Both the position numbers and the translations under genes were made by a program. From NCBI RefSeq assembly GCF_014638275.1, contig NZ_BMFJ01000001.1, positions 1 through 64,000 of the forward strand: a DNA stretch of 64,000 nucleotides, given 5' to 3'. This DNA is from Primorskyibacter flagellatus. Lineage in GTDB: Bacteria > Pseudomonadota > Alphaproteobacteria > Rhodobacterales > Rhodobacteraceae. Shown here piece by piece: positions 6,870 to 14,983 of this stretch. The notes under the pieces were generated by a model. It did not search any database, was not told the origin of the DNA, and saw only the letters and a program-made list of their open reading frames with translations. Positions within the stretch are counted from its first letter, which is position 1, and each line of letters starts with the position of its first letter.

Positions 6870-6985
6870 ACTTGCTTTTTGCTTTGTCACGTGAAACGAT
6901 CAATACGTTCAGAATTCGCGGTCGAGCCGTTAACAAGCTCGAAGTAGCACCACATTGAAGCGCGTCCCACGGGGCGCGTTTTCCC
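6870..6985 (+). ncRNA. Possible tracrRNA-like small RNA divergent from the cas9 remnant
   Basis: In the non-coding stretch directly upstream of cas9, on the opposite strand, there is a perfect hairpin TCGAGC-N9-GCTCGA (6922-6942). About 18 bases later a GC-rich hairpin (6961-6978, CGCGTCC/GGGCGCG with one G-T pair) is followed at once by TTTT, as in an intrinsic terminator. No open gene precedes that terminator on the plus strand, so it should end a short RNA. Type II-C loci often encode tracrRNA next to cas9. Without a repeat array the anti-repeat cannot be checked. The 5' end given is a guess. Confidence 0.3.
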
Positions 6986-7205
6986 TTTCTAGGGGCGGTG
7001 TGATGGGCAACGCCTTCTGTTTTGTGGTGAGGTTTCCCGGATGCGGACACTGAGAGCTGCGTTTGGCAAGGACCGCTAAGGGCCGGAAGTCACGTGGCCT
7101 TTCAGCTTCTGAAGTAGCCGGCCTACGATACCGTATGCCGTCACCGGCTCCTGGACACGCACTTTCACTTCGGTAGCAGATGCGAATTCGGCGCCCGGAA
7201 AGCTC

Positions 7206-7343
7206 CGCTACAAACGACGTAACCAGATCGAGATAATGTTCGGTTTGCTCGAGGACTGGCGTCGCGTTGTCAGCCGATATGACGGGTGTCCAAAAGTCTT
7301 TCTTTCGGTTGTCGCCCTCGCTGCGACCGCCATGTTCTGGCCA
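7206..7343 (+). mobile_element. IS5-family (IS427-like) transposase, C-terminal remnant
   Basis: A plus-strand frame reads RYKRRNQIEIMFGLLEDWRR and continues VVSRYDGCPKVFLSVVALAATAMFW. This is the well-conserved end of IS5-family DDE transposases, including the catalytic Glu region and the final hydrophobic helix. Upstream the frame is only weakly similar and no transposase N-terminus is present, so this is a short relic. A second relic of the same family in the opposite orientation lies at 42430-42645; the two bracket the catabolic gene block. Confidence 0.7.
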
Positions 7344-7583
7344 TGCCGCGACAACGAGTCTTGCCCCAAGGCAAGGATCGCCGACCACCTGGCCCGGATT
7401 TCGTGTCTCAGCATTGGCGCATCCGATGCTAACCATTGATGCTTCATGTGCTGATCCGTCGGCAAGGACCTGCATATTCGGAGAAGAGGTAAGCAAAAAG
7501 CTGACCTTCGTCCCGCGCCAATCGTCGGGCCAAGCCGTTACGAGGCCCACACCCGTCATCGGGAAATCGGGGCCCAAGGTCAT
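7344..7583 (-). other. Short unrecognised frame between the IS5 relic and the M29 gene
   Basis: A minus-strand frame starting at 7583 (TLGPDFPMTGVGLVTAW, then VSFLLTSSPNMQVLADGSAHE) reads like protein for about 75 residues and then continues into the IS5 relic and the cas9 upstream region, where it no longer looks coding. It may be the 5' piece of a gene cut by the insertion sequence. I recognise no family. Otherwise 7000-7611 shows no gene. Confidence 0.25.
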
Positions 7584-7611
7584 ATTTTCCTAGCAGCCGA
7601 GGACACCGGTT

Positions 7612-8721
7612 ATGCCAGAGCCGTCTCCCGCCTTTGATTTCGACGCAGACTGGAACCGCATCGCCAAGCTGATCGTGCAACAGTCCCTGAAGACCGAACC
7701 GGGCGAGCGGGTGATCCTGCATGCCGACCCGACCTACTTCCCTGAGCTGACGGAACAGGTGCGGATCGAAATTCTGCGGGCCGGTGCAGTCGAGGTCGCC
7801 TGTGCCATGCGCGACAGTCCCGGTTTGCACGCCGCCCGCACAGCACTTCGCCGTCAGGAGGAGCCGGAGCTGCGCGAGATGGAGGATGCCGCGGTCCGGG
7901 GCCTGTTCGATGCCGCCGACATCTACATCTGGCTGCCGACGTCGTGGCAGATGGCCTATCACCAGACGGAGCGGATCCTGACGACATGGCCCGGCCGGTC
8001 CGTGCATTTTCACTGGATCACGGATGTCTGGGACCCCCATGTCTTTCGCGTCTTTTCAGAGGCCTGCTACCGCGCGCTCTGGATCGACCATGCCGCGCTG
8101 GACGCCCGGCAGCGGCGGATCATGGATGCGCTGCGCGGTGCCGAGGTGCATGTCACCTGCCCGCGTGGCACCGATTTCCGGCTGAATGTCCGCCCGGATG
8201 CGCATTTCCACCACGGCAATGGCGATGCCTCGCGCGCCTTCATCGCCGATAACGCCCGCCCCGGCAGCGCCCGGGATCGCGAGGTTGAACTGCCCTGCGG
8301 TCTTGTCCGCACGGTGGATTTCGAGGGCGCTGAGGGGCGTGTAGTCGCCCCTGCAACCCATTACGCGGGGCGGTTCGTCGGCGATATGGCGCTCGATTTT
8401 GCAGAGGGTCGGATGACCCGCTTTTCGACCGAACGCCATGACGACTGGGCGCAACGGCGATGGGAGGAGGAGACCGGCGACAAGGACCTGATTTCTGAAC
8501 TCAACATCGGCACCAACCCCGAACTGAAGCCGATCCCCGGCGTGGACGGCTTTCCATATTACGGCTACGGCGAGGGCATCCTACGCCTCGACATGGGCGA
8601 GAACTGGGAGTCGGGGGGCTGCCTGCATTCCTCGGTGCATCGCTGGATGAGCTTTGCCGATGCTTCCCTGACCGCAAACGGCGTGCCGGTGCTGGACGCC
8701 GGGCGCCTCGTTCTGGAGTGA
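7612..8721 (+). CDS. M29-like leucyl aminopeptidase family protein
   Basis: 369 residues, typical of the family. The N-terminal half has a Rossmann-like pattern (GERVILHADPTYFPELTEQV). The C-terminal half carries the characteristic ELNIGTNPELKPI and YGYGEGILRLDMGENWESGG, seen in M29-like metallopeptidases and their homologues. Members cleave N-terminal residues or amides from small peptides, but these distant homologues are poorly characterised. The gene heads a three-gene operon (next starts 4 bases and then -4 bases away) with RidA and an M19-type dipeptidase, suggesting breakdown of a small peptide or amino-acid derivative with reactive enamine intermediates. The substrate is unknown. Confidence 0.75.
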   Translation: MPEPSPAFDFDADWNRIAKLIVQQSLKTEPGERVILHADPTYFPELTEQVRIEILRAGAVEVACAMRDSPGLHAARTALRRQEEPELREMEDAAVRGLFDAADIYIWLPTSWQMAYHQTERILTTWPGRSVHFHWITDVWDPHVFRVFSEACYRALWIDHAALDARQRRIMDALRGAEVHVTCPRGTDFRLNVRPDAHFHHGNGDASRAFIADNARPGSARDREVELPCGLVRTVDFEGAEGRVVAPATHYAGRFVGDMALDFAEGRMTRFSTERHDDWAQRRWEEETGDKDLISELNIGTNPELKPIPGVDGFPYYGYGEGILRLDMGENWESGGCLHSSVHRWMSFADASLTANGVPVLDAGRLVLE

Positions 8722-8725
8722 TCCC

Positions 8726-9193
8726 ATGTCTGCCGAAGCCACTATCGCCCGTCTCGGGCTGGTCCTGCCTGCCTCTGCCAAGCCGATCGCGAATTACGTC
8801 GGCGCTGTGCTGATGGGGCGGACACTGATGATCTCCGGGCATATTCCGCTTGGACCCGACGGGGTGCTGATGCGGTCGGGCATCGTCGGGGCAGATGTCG
8901 GCATCGCAGAAGGGCAGGCCCTGGCCCGGCAATGCGGCATCAACCTTCTGGGGACGGCACGGTCGGTCATCGGTGATCTGGATCGGGTGGCACGGGTGGT
9001 CAAGGCGGTCGGCTTCATCCGTTCGGCCCCCGGGTTTTCTGATCAGCCGAAGGTTCTGAACGGGTTTTCCGACCTGATGGTCGAGGTCTTCGGGCCGGAC
9101 ATCGGCGCGCACGCCCGGTCTGCCGTGGGCGTATCGGAACTGCCGCTTGGCGCGCCGGTGGAAGTGGAGCTGGTTCTGGACATCGCAGGATGA
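8726..9193 (+). CDS. RidA family protein (YjgF/UK114-like)
   Basis: 155 residues, matching the longer RidA subgroup (YP_-type rather than the 130-residue archetype). Features include LPASAKPIANYVGAVLMGRT, ISGHIPLGPDGVL, then the helix GIAEGQALARQCGINLLGTA and the C-terminal GVSELPLGAPVEVELVLDI. The Arg that binds the carboxylate in true RidA deaminases is not placed as in that subfamily (the end reads ELPLGAPVEVE), so imine deaminase activity is uncertain. It lies between two peptidase-like genes and overlaps the downstream start (ATGA). Confidence 0.85.
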   Translation: MSAEATIARLGLVLPASAKPIANYVGAVLMGRTLMISGHIPLGPDGVLMRSGIVGADVGIAEGQALARQCGINLLGTARSVIGDLDRVARVVKAVGFIRSAPGFSDQPKVLNGFSDLMVEVFGPDIGAHARSAVGVSELPLGAPVEVELVLDIAG

Positions 9194-10182
9194 CCCGAGG
9201 GGCGGAGATCGCGGCGCGGAACCTCGGTTTCGACATGCTCTCCCTAAGTTATGCGCTGGAAGAGCCGTGGTGCGACCGGGTGAAGGCCGCCGGGATCGAC
9301 GCAATGAACGTGACGTTCGGCGGAGAGGAAAGCTGGGACGCATTCCGCCGCAGCGTTGATCAGAAGATGGAGATCATCGCGAGGAGCCATCTTCTGACGC
9401 TTGCCCTGACCTCGGAGGATATCGAGGAGGCCCGGGTCGCCGGCAAGCTGGCAGTCATCATGGGGACCCAGGGCGCGCATATTCTTGATGACCGTCCTGA
9501 ACGGGTGGCCGAACTGGCTGGAATGGGTCTGCGGGTCCTGGGGATCGTCGGCAGCTTTTCCAATCTCCTTTGTGATGGCAGCGCAGAGCCGCGAAATGCC
9601 GGGCTGACGCTGTTAGGGCGGGAGGTCATCAATGCGGTGAACAAGACGCCGGTTTTGATCGACATTGCCCATTGCGGACACCGGGCAAGTGCCGAGATCA
9701 TCGAGGCAGGACGCGCTGTCATCTGTTCCCACGCCAACGCCTTCGCGGTTGAACCGACGGACCGGAACCGCCATGACCGTGATGTGCAGGCGATGGTAGC
9801 GAAGGGTGGGATGATCGGGCTTTGTGCCCTGCCGCGCGCGATTGCGGCAGAGGGGCCGTCGCTGGCGCATCTGCTGGATCATGCCGACCACTGGAAGCGG
9901 CTGGTCGGCGCAGAGCATGTCGGTCTCGGGCTCGATCTGATGGAGGGGTTTCGCGCGGCAAAACAGGCGAACCCGGCGCTCATTCGGCGCCGGACGCTGC
10001 GCCCGGACATCTTCGGCACGATGGAGGATTTCTGGAACGACGACCTGGCCCACGGAATCAATTCCATCGCCCAGCTGCCCGATCTTCTGGACGGGCTGTT
10101 GGCGCGTGGCTGGTCGGAGGTGGAGGTCAGGGGTGTGCTGGGCGGGAACTGGCTGCGGGTCTTCCGTGCGCTGTCAGGTTAG
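9190..10182 (+). CDS. Membrane dipeptidase (peptidase M19) family protein, variant active site
   Basis: 330 residues with the M19 barrel landmarks LIDIAHCG (His162), VICSHANAF (His182), GLGLDLMEGF and the terminal GGNWLRVF. Canonical M19 enzymes hydrolyse dipeptides with two zinc ions held by an N-terminal H-x-D, a bridging Glu and two His. Here the N-terminus reads GFDMLSLSYALEEPW with no H-x-D, and the bridging Glu position reads Gln in GTQGAH (92-97). This resembles a known divergent M19 branch beginning DGL or similar. Substrate and even hydrolase activity are open. It ends with overlapping stops against the convergent GST gene. Confidence 0.8.
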   Translation: MTRGAEIAARNLGFDMLSLSYALEEPWCDRVKAAGIDAMNVTFGGEESWDAFRRSVDQKMEIIARSHLLTLALTSEDIEEARVAGKLAVIMGTQGAHILDDRPERVAELAGMGLRVLGIVGSFSNLLCDGSAEPRNAGLTLLGREVINAVNKTPVLIDIAHCGHRASAEIIEAGRAVICSHANAFAVEPTDRNRHDRDVQAMVAKGGMIGLCALPRAIAAEGPSLAHLLDHADHWKRLVGAEHVGLGLDLMEGFRAAKQANPALIRRRTLRPDIFGTMEDFWNDDLAHGINSIAQLPDLLDGLLARGWSEVEVRGVLGGNWLRVFRALSG

Positions 10183-10763
10183 CCCGGCTGCTGAACCGGC
10201 GCGGTCGCGGCGAACCACGCTTCAGCTGCGAGGCGGTCGAACCATGCGGCAACCGCCGGCCGCCCCTCCCGCCAAGCCATTTCCGGGAAGCGGATGTCGA
10301 GATATCCAAGCGCGCAGGCGATGGAGATCGTTCCGAGCGTAAGCCCCTCGGGCTGCGCGGCATCCAGCGCGGTGACGGCCGAGAGTATATTGCGCGCCTG
10401 CCGGTCGATCCAGTCGGGGTCCTGCTGTGCAGGCGGGCGGTGATGTTCCACGAACTTTTCGACGGCAGCATCCATGATCCCGTCACCAAGCGCAGCCTCG
10501 CGAAAAATCTTCCAGCGGTCAGGTCCCGCGGGCGCGAGGGCCGTGCCCTCGGCCAGATATTCGCAGATGACCCGGCTGTCGTAGAGCGCGGTTCCGTCGT
10601 CCAGCTCCAGACAGGGGATCTTTCCGAGCGGGTTTGCCTGATACAGCCTGTCCGGGACGGACCAGGTATCCGACGTCACCAATTCCAGGTCGCGACCCGT
10701 CAGCGTAGCGACGCAACGGACCTTGCGGGCATAGGGCGAGGTTTCGGAATAGTGCAGTTTCAC
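10179..10763 (-). CDS. Glutathione S-transferase family protein
   Basis: 194 residues from GTG 10763 (GTGA overlap with the permease stop). The thioredoxin-fold N-terminus reads MKLHYSETSPYARKVR, with Ser/Tyr at the position that activates glutathione, then NPLGKIPCLELDDG (cis-Pro) and LYDSRVICEYL (gamma-glutamyl binding Asp-Ser). The C-terminal helical domain follows. It is the last gene of a long minus-strand operon that begins with DoxX at 20362 and also contains a second GST. Such GSTs can isomerise or detoxify; the substrate is unknown. Confidence 0.85.
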   Translation of the reverse strand: MKLHYSETSPYARKVRCVATLTGRDLELVTSDTWSVPDRLYQANPLGKIPCLELDDGTALYDSRVICEYLAEGTALAPAGPDRWKIFREAALGDGIMDAAVEKFVEHHRPPAQQDPDWIDRQARNILSAVTALDAAQPEGLTLGTISIACALGYLDIRFPEMAWREGRPAVAAWFDRLAAEAWFAATAPVQQPG

Positions 10764-11566
10764 TTGCGGCTCTCCCTTGCGATCAGGCGCAGGCTGATGA
10801 CGGTGATGGCCAGCGACAGGGCGGCCAGAAGGGTCGCGACGGCCAGGATCGTGGGGTCGAGGTTTTCGCGCACGCCCGCCCACATCTGCCGGGGCAGGGT
10901 GCGCAGCTCGGTCGAGCCGACGAAGAGCGTCACCACCAGATCGTCGAAGGAGGCGACAAAGGCGAAAATTGCTCCGTTGAGGATGCCGGGGCGGATCAGC
11001 GGCAGCCGTACGCGCCAGAATGTCCGCCAAGGCCCCGCGCCAAGGCTCGCTGCCGCGCGGATGAGCGTTTCGTCGAACCGGGCGAGGCTGGCACCGACGG
11101 CGATGATGACAAAGGGCGTGGCGATGATGGTGTGGGACAGGACCATGCCGGCAAAGGTTCCCGTCAGGCCGATCCGCGTGAAGGCGAAGTAGACCGAGAT
11201 GGCAGTAACGATCAGCGGCAGGGCCATGGGCAGCGCCATGAAGGCTGTCAGTGCCCGCGATGCAACTGGAGGCAGGCGATGCAGGCCCAAGGCGGCGAGG
11301 GTGCCGAGCAGGACGGACACCGCCATCACCGTCAGCCCGATCACCGTCGAATTCCAGAGCGCGAGCCGCCAGTTGTCGAGCGTGAAGAAGGCCCGATACC
11401 ATTGCAGCGACAGGCCAGGCATGGGGAAGGTGAAATAGGGTTCGGAGTTGAAGGACAGCGGCACGATGGCCAGCAGCGGACCGACAAGGAAGATCACGAC
11501 CCAGCCACACCAGACCAGAAAGGCGATCCGGGCGGGGCGCGCGCCGTGGAAGAGAAGGTCCAGCAT
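10760..11566 (-). CDS. ABC transporter permease (PotC-like, spermidine/putrescine type)
   Basis: 268 residues from the ATG at 11566, which overlaps the upstream permease stop (ATGA). About six membrane segments are visible, beginning FLVWCGWVVIFLVGPLLAIV. The EAA loop region reads IRAAASLGAGPWRTFWRVRLPLIRP, and a following segment is FAFVASFDDLVVTLFVG, typical of PotC-type permeases. A longer frame extends upstream but runs inside the preceding gene. It pairs with the PotB-like permease and the periplasmic binding protein. No ATPase gene is in this operon. Confidence 0.85.
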   Translation of the reverse strand: MLDLLFHGARPARIAFLVWCGWVVIFLVGPLLAIVPLSFNSEPYFTFPMPGLSLQWYRAFFTLDNWRLALWNSTVIGLTVMAVSVLLGTLAALGLHRLPPVASRALTAFMALPMALPLIVTAISVYFAFTRIGLTGTFAGMVLSHTIIATPFVIIAVGASLARFDETLIRAAASLGAGPWRTFWRVRLPLIRPGILNGAIFAFVASFDDLVVTLFVGSTELRTLPRQMWAGVRENLDPTILAVATLLAALSLAITVISLRLIARESRK

Positions 11567-12789
11567 CAGCGCCCCCTGAGCAGCGCGCGGTAAAGCGCAT
11601 AGAGCAGGCCAACCGCGACAAGCAGCAGCACCGCAAGGGCTGAGGCGAGGCCCCAGTTCAGCGCAACGCTCGTGTTGAAGGCGATGAACCAAGCGAGCAT
11701 CTGATCACCGGGCCCTCCGACCAGCGCGGGCGTGATGTAATAGCCAAGCGACATGACCCCGACCAGAACCAGACCGGCCATGATGCCGGGCGCGGCCAGC
11801 GGCAGGTATATGCGGCGGAAGACGGTTATCGGTGTTCCGCCAAGTGAGAGTCCGGCGCGCACCATCTCGATCGGGATGGTCCGCAGGGCGGCATAGAGCG
11901 GAAGGATCATGTAGGGCAGCATGACGTGGGTCATGGCGATCAGCACGCCGGTCCGGTTGAACATCAGCGACAGCGGCTCTGTGATCAGGCCGAGGGAGAT
12001 CAGCGCCTTGTTGACCACGCCCTGACCCTGCAAGAGCACGACCCATGCTGCGGTGCGGGCCAGCAGCGACATCCAGAAGGGCAGCAGGACGACCCCCATG
12101 AGGATCATGGTCAGCCGGGGGGAGGCTGCGGCCATCAGGAAAGCCAGCGGAAAGCCGAGGATCAGGCAGGCCGCGCAGACGGATGCACTGATGAGAAAGG
12201 TCCGGACAAGCGCGTCTAGGTGGACGCGGTAGACCGGCTCGACCCGTTCGATCCCCTCCGCCCCGACACGCCGGTCGAGGGTTGCGAGCAGGTAGTCGGG
12301 TGTGACCGGCGAAGAGAGGCGCTTGATCTCCTGCCAGATGCGCGGGTCGGCCCATTTCTGGTCGAGCGCAGGCAGGCTTTCGGCAAAGGGCGGCTCCAGC
12401 CTGTCCGCCCGCGCCCCGGTCTTGCGGATCAGGCCCAGCCAGCCGGGTTCGACAAGGTTCAGGCGACGGCCGATGAGCCCGGTGGTCCTCTCCGCATCGG
12501 CGGCGCGGAATTCGGCGATGGCGGCGGCCATTGTGGCCTCGTCCGGTAGGCCCTCGCCATCCCACTCGGCAAGGGCGGCTGCGGTGCGGGGCATCATTCC
12601 GGCGATTTCCGGGTTGTCGACGCTGCGCCAGAGCATCAGCACAACCGGCAGCACCCAGGTCAGCAGCAGAAAAACCAGCAGCGGCGCAACCAACAGGATC
12701 GCAACGCCGTGCCCGCGCAGACGCAGGGTGAGAGCGGGCCGGAAGGGTCCGGCCCGCGTCATGTTCGGGGTCTGGGTCAGGTCGCTCAC
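11566..12789 (-). CDS. ABC transporter permease (PotB-like) with enlarged first periplasmic loop
   Basis: 407 residues, about 120 more than E. coli PotB. The extra length is a polar segment (about 60-190) between the first membrane helix (GVAILLVAPLLVFLLLTWVLPVVLMLW) and the second. The core has the EAA loop GLSLGGTPITVFRRIYLPLAAPG and YYITPALVGGPGDQML, diagnostic of the family. Long-loop versions of this permease occur in Rhodobacteraceae polyamine-type transporters. It starts four bases into the end of the binding-protein gene (ATGA), consistent with one transcript. It partners with the PotC-like permease downstream. Confidence 0.85.
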   Translation of the reverse strand: MSDLTQTPNMTRAGPFRPALTLRLRGHGVAILLVAPLLVFLLLTWVLPVVLMLWRSVDNPEIAGMMPRTAAALAEWDGEGLPDEATMAAAIAEFRAADAERTTGLIGRRLNLVEPGWLGLIRKTGARADRLEPPFAESLPALDQKWADPRIWQEIKRLSSPVTPDYLLATLDRRVGAEGIERVEPVYRVHLDALVRTFLISASVCAACLILGFPLAFLMAAASPRLTMILMGVVLLPFWMSLLARTAAWVVLLQGQGVVNKALISLGLITEPLSLMFNRTGVLIAMTHVMLPYMILPLYAALRTIPIEMVRAGLSLGGTPITVFRRIYLPLAAPGIMAGLVLVGVMSLGYYITPALVGGPGDQMLAWFIAFNTSVALNWGLASALAVLLLVAVGLLYALYRALLRGR

Positions 12790-13823
12790 TGTGTCAGCCA
12801 GGCCTGGAAACGGGCCTGAAGCGTGTCGAGGTTGTCGGCCCAGAAGGCGCTGTCGTTCTTGATCCCCTTGGCAAGGTTATCGGGGTAGTTCGGCAGCTGT
12901 TCCGCCAGCCCCTCGGGCAGCATCGCGCCCGCATCCACATGGGTCGGACCGTAGGAGATGTACTCCATCTGCTTCGCCTGTCGCTTCGGATCGGTGGCGA
13001 AGGCGATGAACTTCATCGCATCGTCCTTGTGCGGAGCGCCACGGATGACCGCGAAGAAGTCGACATCGTAGTTCTGGCCGTCCCAGATGATCTCGAAATT
13101 CTTGCCGTCCATCCGGTTGGCGGTGGTCACGCGGCCGCTCCACGAGGTGGTCATGGCGACCTCACCGTCCGAGAGCAGCTGCATGGGCTGGGAAGACGCC
13201 TCCCACCAGATCACCTGATCCTTGATGCTGTCGAGCTTGGCAAAGGCGCGGTCCAGACCTTCGGGTGTCGACAGAACCTGATAGACATCCTCCTTCGCCA
13301 CGCCATCGCCGATCAGGGCGAATTCCAGCGTGGTGGCGGGCGATTTGCGCATGGCGCGCTTGCCGGGATATTTCGTGAGATCGAAGAAGTCGGCGGCGGT
13401 GGTCGGGGCGTCGCCGGTGATCTTGTCAGCATCATAGGCCATGACAGAGGACTGGACGATCGTGCCGACGCCACATTCCTGGATGGCGTCCGGGATCAGC
13501 TTGGTCTGGTCGATCAGCGACCAGTCGATCGGTTCCAGCAGGCCGGTGTCGCAGCCGAGGATGATGGTCGAGGTTTCGCCGGTGACCACGTCCCAGGTGA
13601 CATTGCCAGCGTCGATCTGCGCCTTCACGGTCGGCCAGACTTCGGATGCGACCTCTTCCTGAACGGGGATGCCCATCTCGGACTCGAAGGGCTTGTAGTA
13701 GGCCTCCCGCTGGCTCTCGGTATAGCTGCCGCCATAGGTGGTCACGGTCAGCTTTCCCTCGGCCAGCGCGGGCGTTGCCGCCAGAAGGGCGGCGGCCACA
13801 ATGGGGGTGACGTGTTTCTTCAT
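12786..13823 (-). CDS. Periplasmic substrate-binding protein, PotD-like (extracellular solute-binding family 1)
   Basis: 345 residues with a clear signal peptide (MKKHVTPIVAAALLAATPALA, cut after ALA). The mature start KLTVTTYGGSYTESQREAYYKPFE is typical of PotD/PotF-like proteins for small cationic or amide ligands. WDVVTGETSTI and the C-terminal GPTHVDAG are also family-like. It precedes two permeases in the same operon. The ligand cannot be read from sequence. The neighbouring ureohydrolase and molybdenum hydroxylase suggest a guanidino or N-heterocyclic compound, but that is inference from context. Confidence 0.85.
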   Translation of the reverse strand: MKKHVTPIVAAALLAATPALAEGKLTVTTYGGSYTESQREAYYKPFESEMGIPVQEEVASEVWPTVKAQIDAGNVTWDVVTGETSTIILGCDTGLLEPIDWSLIDQTKLIPDAIQECGVGTIVQSSVMAYDADKITGDAPTTAADFFDLTKYPGKRAMRKSPATTLEFALIGDGVAKEDVYQVLSTPEGLDRAFAKLDSIKDQVIWWEASSQPMQLLSDGEVAMTTSWSGRVTTANRMDGKNFEIIWDGQNYDVDFFAVIRGAPHKDDAMKFIAFATDPKRQAKQMEYISYGPTHVDAGAMLPEGLAEQLPNYPDNLAKGIKNDSAFWADNLDTLQARFQAWLTQ

Positions 13824-13890
13824 TTTCTTTCCTCACTGTTGATTTTGTTTGATGAATTGCGCCGGGCCAGAGACCGCCCCGGCGGTGGTC

Positions 13891-14973
13891 TCAGGCATTC
13901 GTTAACCCGGCTTTGCGCATGGCGAGCCCTGCGCAGAGATACATGATGACGTAGACCAGCACCCGATAGATGGCCGGAGAGCCGGGCGGGATGCAGATGA
14001 AGCTGAGCGCGGCGATGCCGCGCTTGCCACATTCATGGGCGAGGCGGATCACCTCGTAATCCGACATGCCAAAGGGTTCGGCCAGTTCGCCGAGGATGTC
14101 GCCCGGCGCAGGACCGGCACCGCCGAGCACATCCATGTCCCAGTGGCAATAGACATTCTCGGTGCCGTCCCAGGCGTGATGCAGCTGATCCACCAGCCCC
14201 TCGATCCCGAGGCCGGAGCGGATCTTCCACATCGGAAAAAAATGCGTGCCGAGGTCGAGGAAGCGCTGGACCTGTTCGCGGTCTTCCAGCATGCCGCGTT
14301 CGCCGATCTCCACCAGGTTCTTCTGATGGAAATTGTCGAGGAATTCGTAGGTCTTGTATTTCCACGCATCCGATCCGGCGATCCGCGGGTCCATCGTCAG
14401 CTTGTCGAGGGGCGCGATGTCCCAATGCGTATCCAGCGACACGCAGCCGACATTGCCCTTGGTCCGTTCGCTGACCACCTTGGCGATGGCGAAGCTGCCG
14501 CAGGGGGAGTTCTGGCCGATCACGATAGGCACTGCCCCGGCGGCCATGGCGTCGTTCACCTTCGCCTCCACCGCCGCCTGCGCGCGCAGGACATTCTCGG
14601 CTGTTGGGGCTGTCTGGCATTCGGGCGGGATGTCGGCGTCGCCATAGTCGACCACCTTCAGATGTTCGAAGACGTCGAGGTTGAAGTCCTGGATATAGCC
14701 CGAGCCATAGCGGATCGACTGCTGCCGGATGCGTTTCGGCGCCGCGCGCCATTCGTCAGCCCCGACACCCATGTATTCGCCCCATCCGGCGACGTATGGT
14801 GCGCCGATGATGACGACATCCGCGCCCACAAGATCGGCGGGGGTCGTGGCATGGGGGCGGCCCATGTAGGTCGGTTCGTCCGGGCCGATCATGGGGAAAT
14901 ACCACGGTGCCATGTGGCTGTAGGTATTGGTGATGGATCCCTGACGGATCTCTTCCCAGCTTGGATAAGTCAT
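13891..14973 (-). CDS. Ureohydrolase (arginase/agmatinase) superfamily protein with altered metal site
   Basis: 360 residues with the ureohydrolase fold: VVIIGAPYVAGWG near the start, SLDTHWD (181-185) in place of the usual SxDAHxD, and CHWDMDVLGGAGPAPG (277-291) corresponding to SxDxDxxDPxxxPG. Four of the usual metal-binding Asp/His residues remain. The first metal motif GGDHS is replaced by GQNSP (153-157), removing its Asp and His. The two-Mn centre of ordinary agmatinases would therefore be changed, so the reaction may differ from guanidino hydrolysis. It lies between the molybdenum hydroxylase and the binding protein, 67 bases from the latter. Confidence 0.75.
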   Translation of the reverse strand: MTYPSWEEIRQGSITNTYSHMAPWYFPMIGPDEPTYMGRPHATTPADLVGADVVIIGAPYVAGWGEYMGVGADEWRAAPKRIRQQSIRYGSGYIQDFNLDVFEHLKVVDYGDADIPPECQTAPTAENVLRAQAAVEAKVNDAMAAGAVPIVIGQNSPCGSFAIAKVVSERTKGNVGCVSLDTHWDIAPLDKLTMDPRIAGSDAWKYKTYEFLDNFHQKNLVEIGERGMLEDREQVQRFLDLGTHFFPMWKIRSGLGIEGLVDQLHHAWDGTENVYCHWDMDVLGGAGPAPGDILGELAEPFGMSDYEVIRLAHECGKRGIAALSFICIPPGSPAIYRVLVYVIMYLCAGLAMRKAGLTNA

Positions 14974-14983
14974 GTCTTGCCTC

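Noticed and set aside
7344-7583. A real gene on the minus strand upstream of the M29 gene
   Set aside because: The readable part is short, matches no family I know and runs into the IS5 relic, so I list it only as an unrecognised fragment.
6812-7611. CRISPR repeat array next to cas9
   Set aside because: I looked for regularly spaced 30-40 base repeats on both strands and found none; only short hairpins and an IS5 relic are present.
10760-11692. Longer N-terminus for the PotC-like permease (start at 11692)
   Set aside because: The added residues are not hydrophobic or family-like and lie within the upstream permease gene; the ATGA overlap at 11566 is the natural start.
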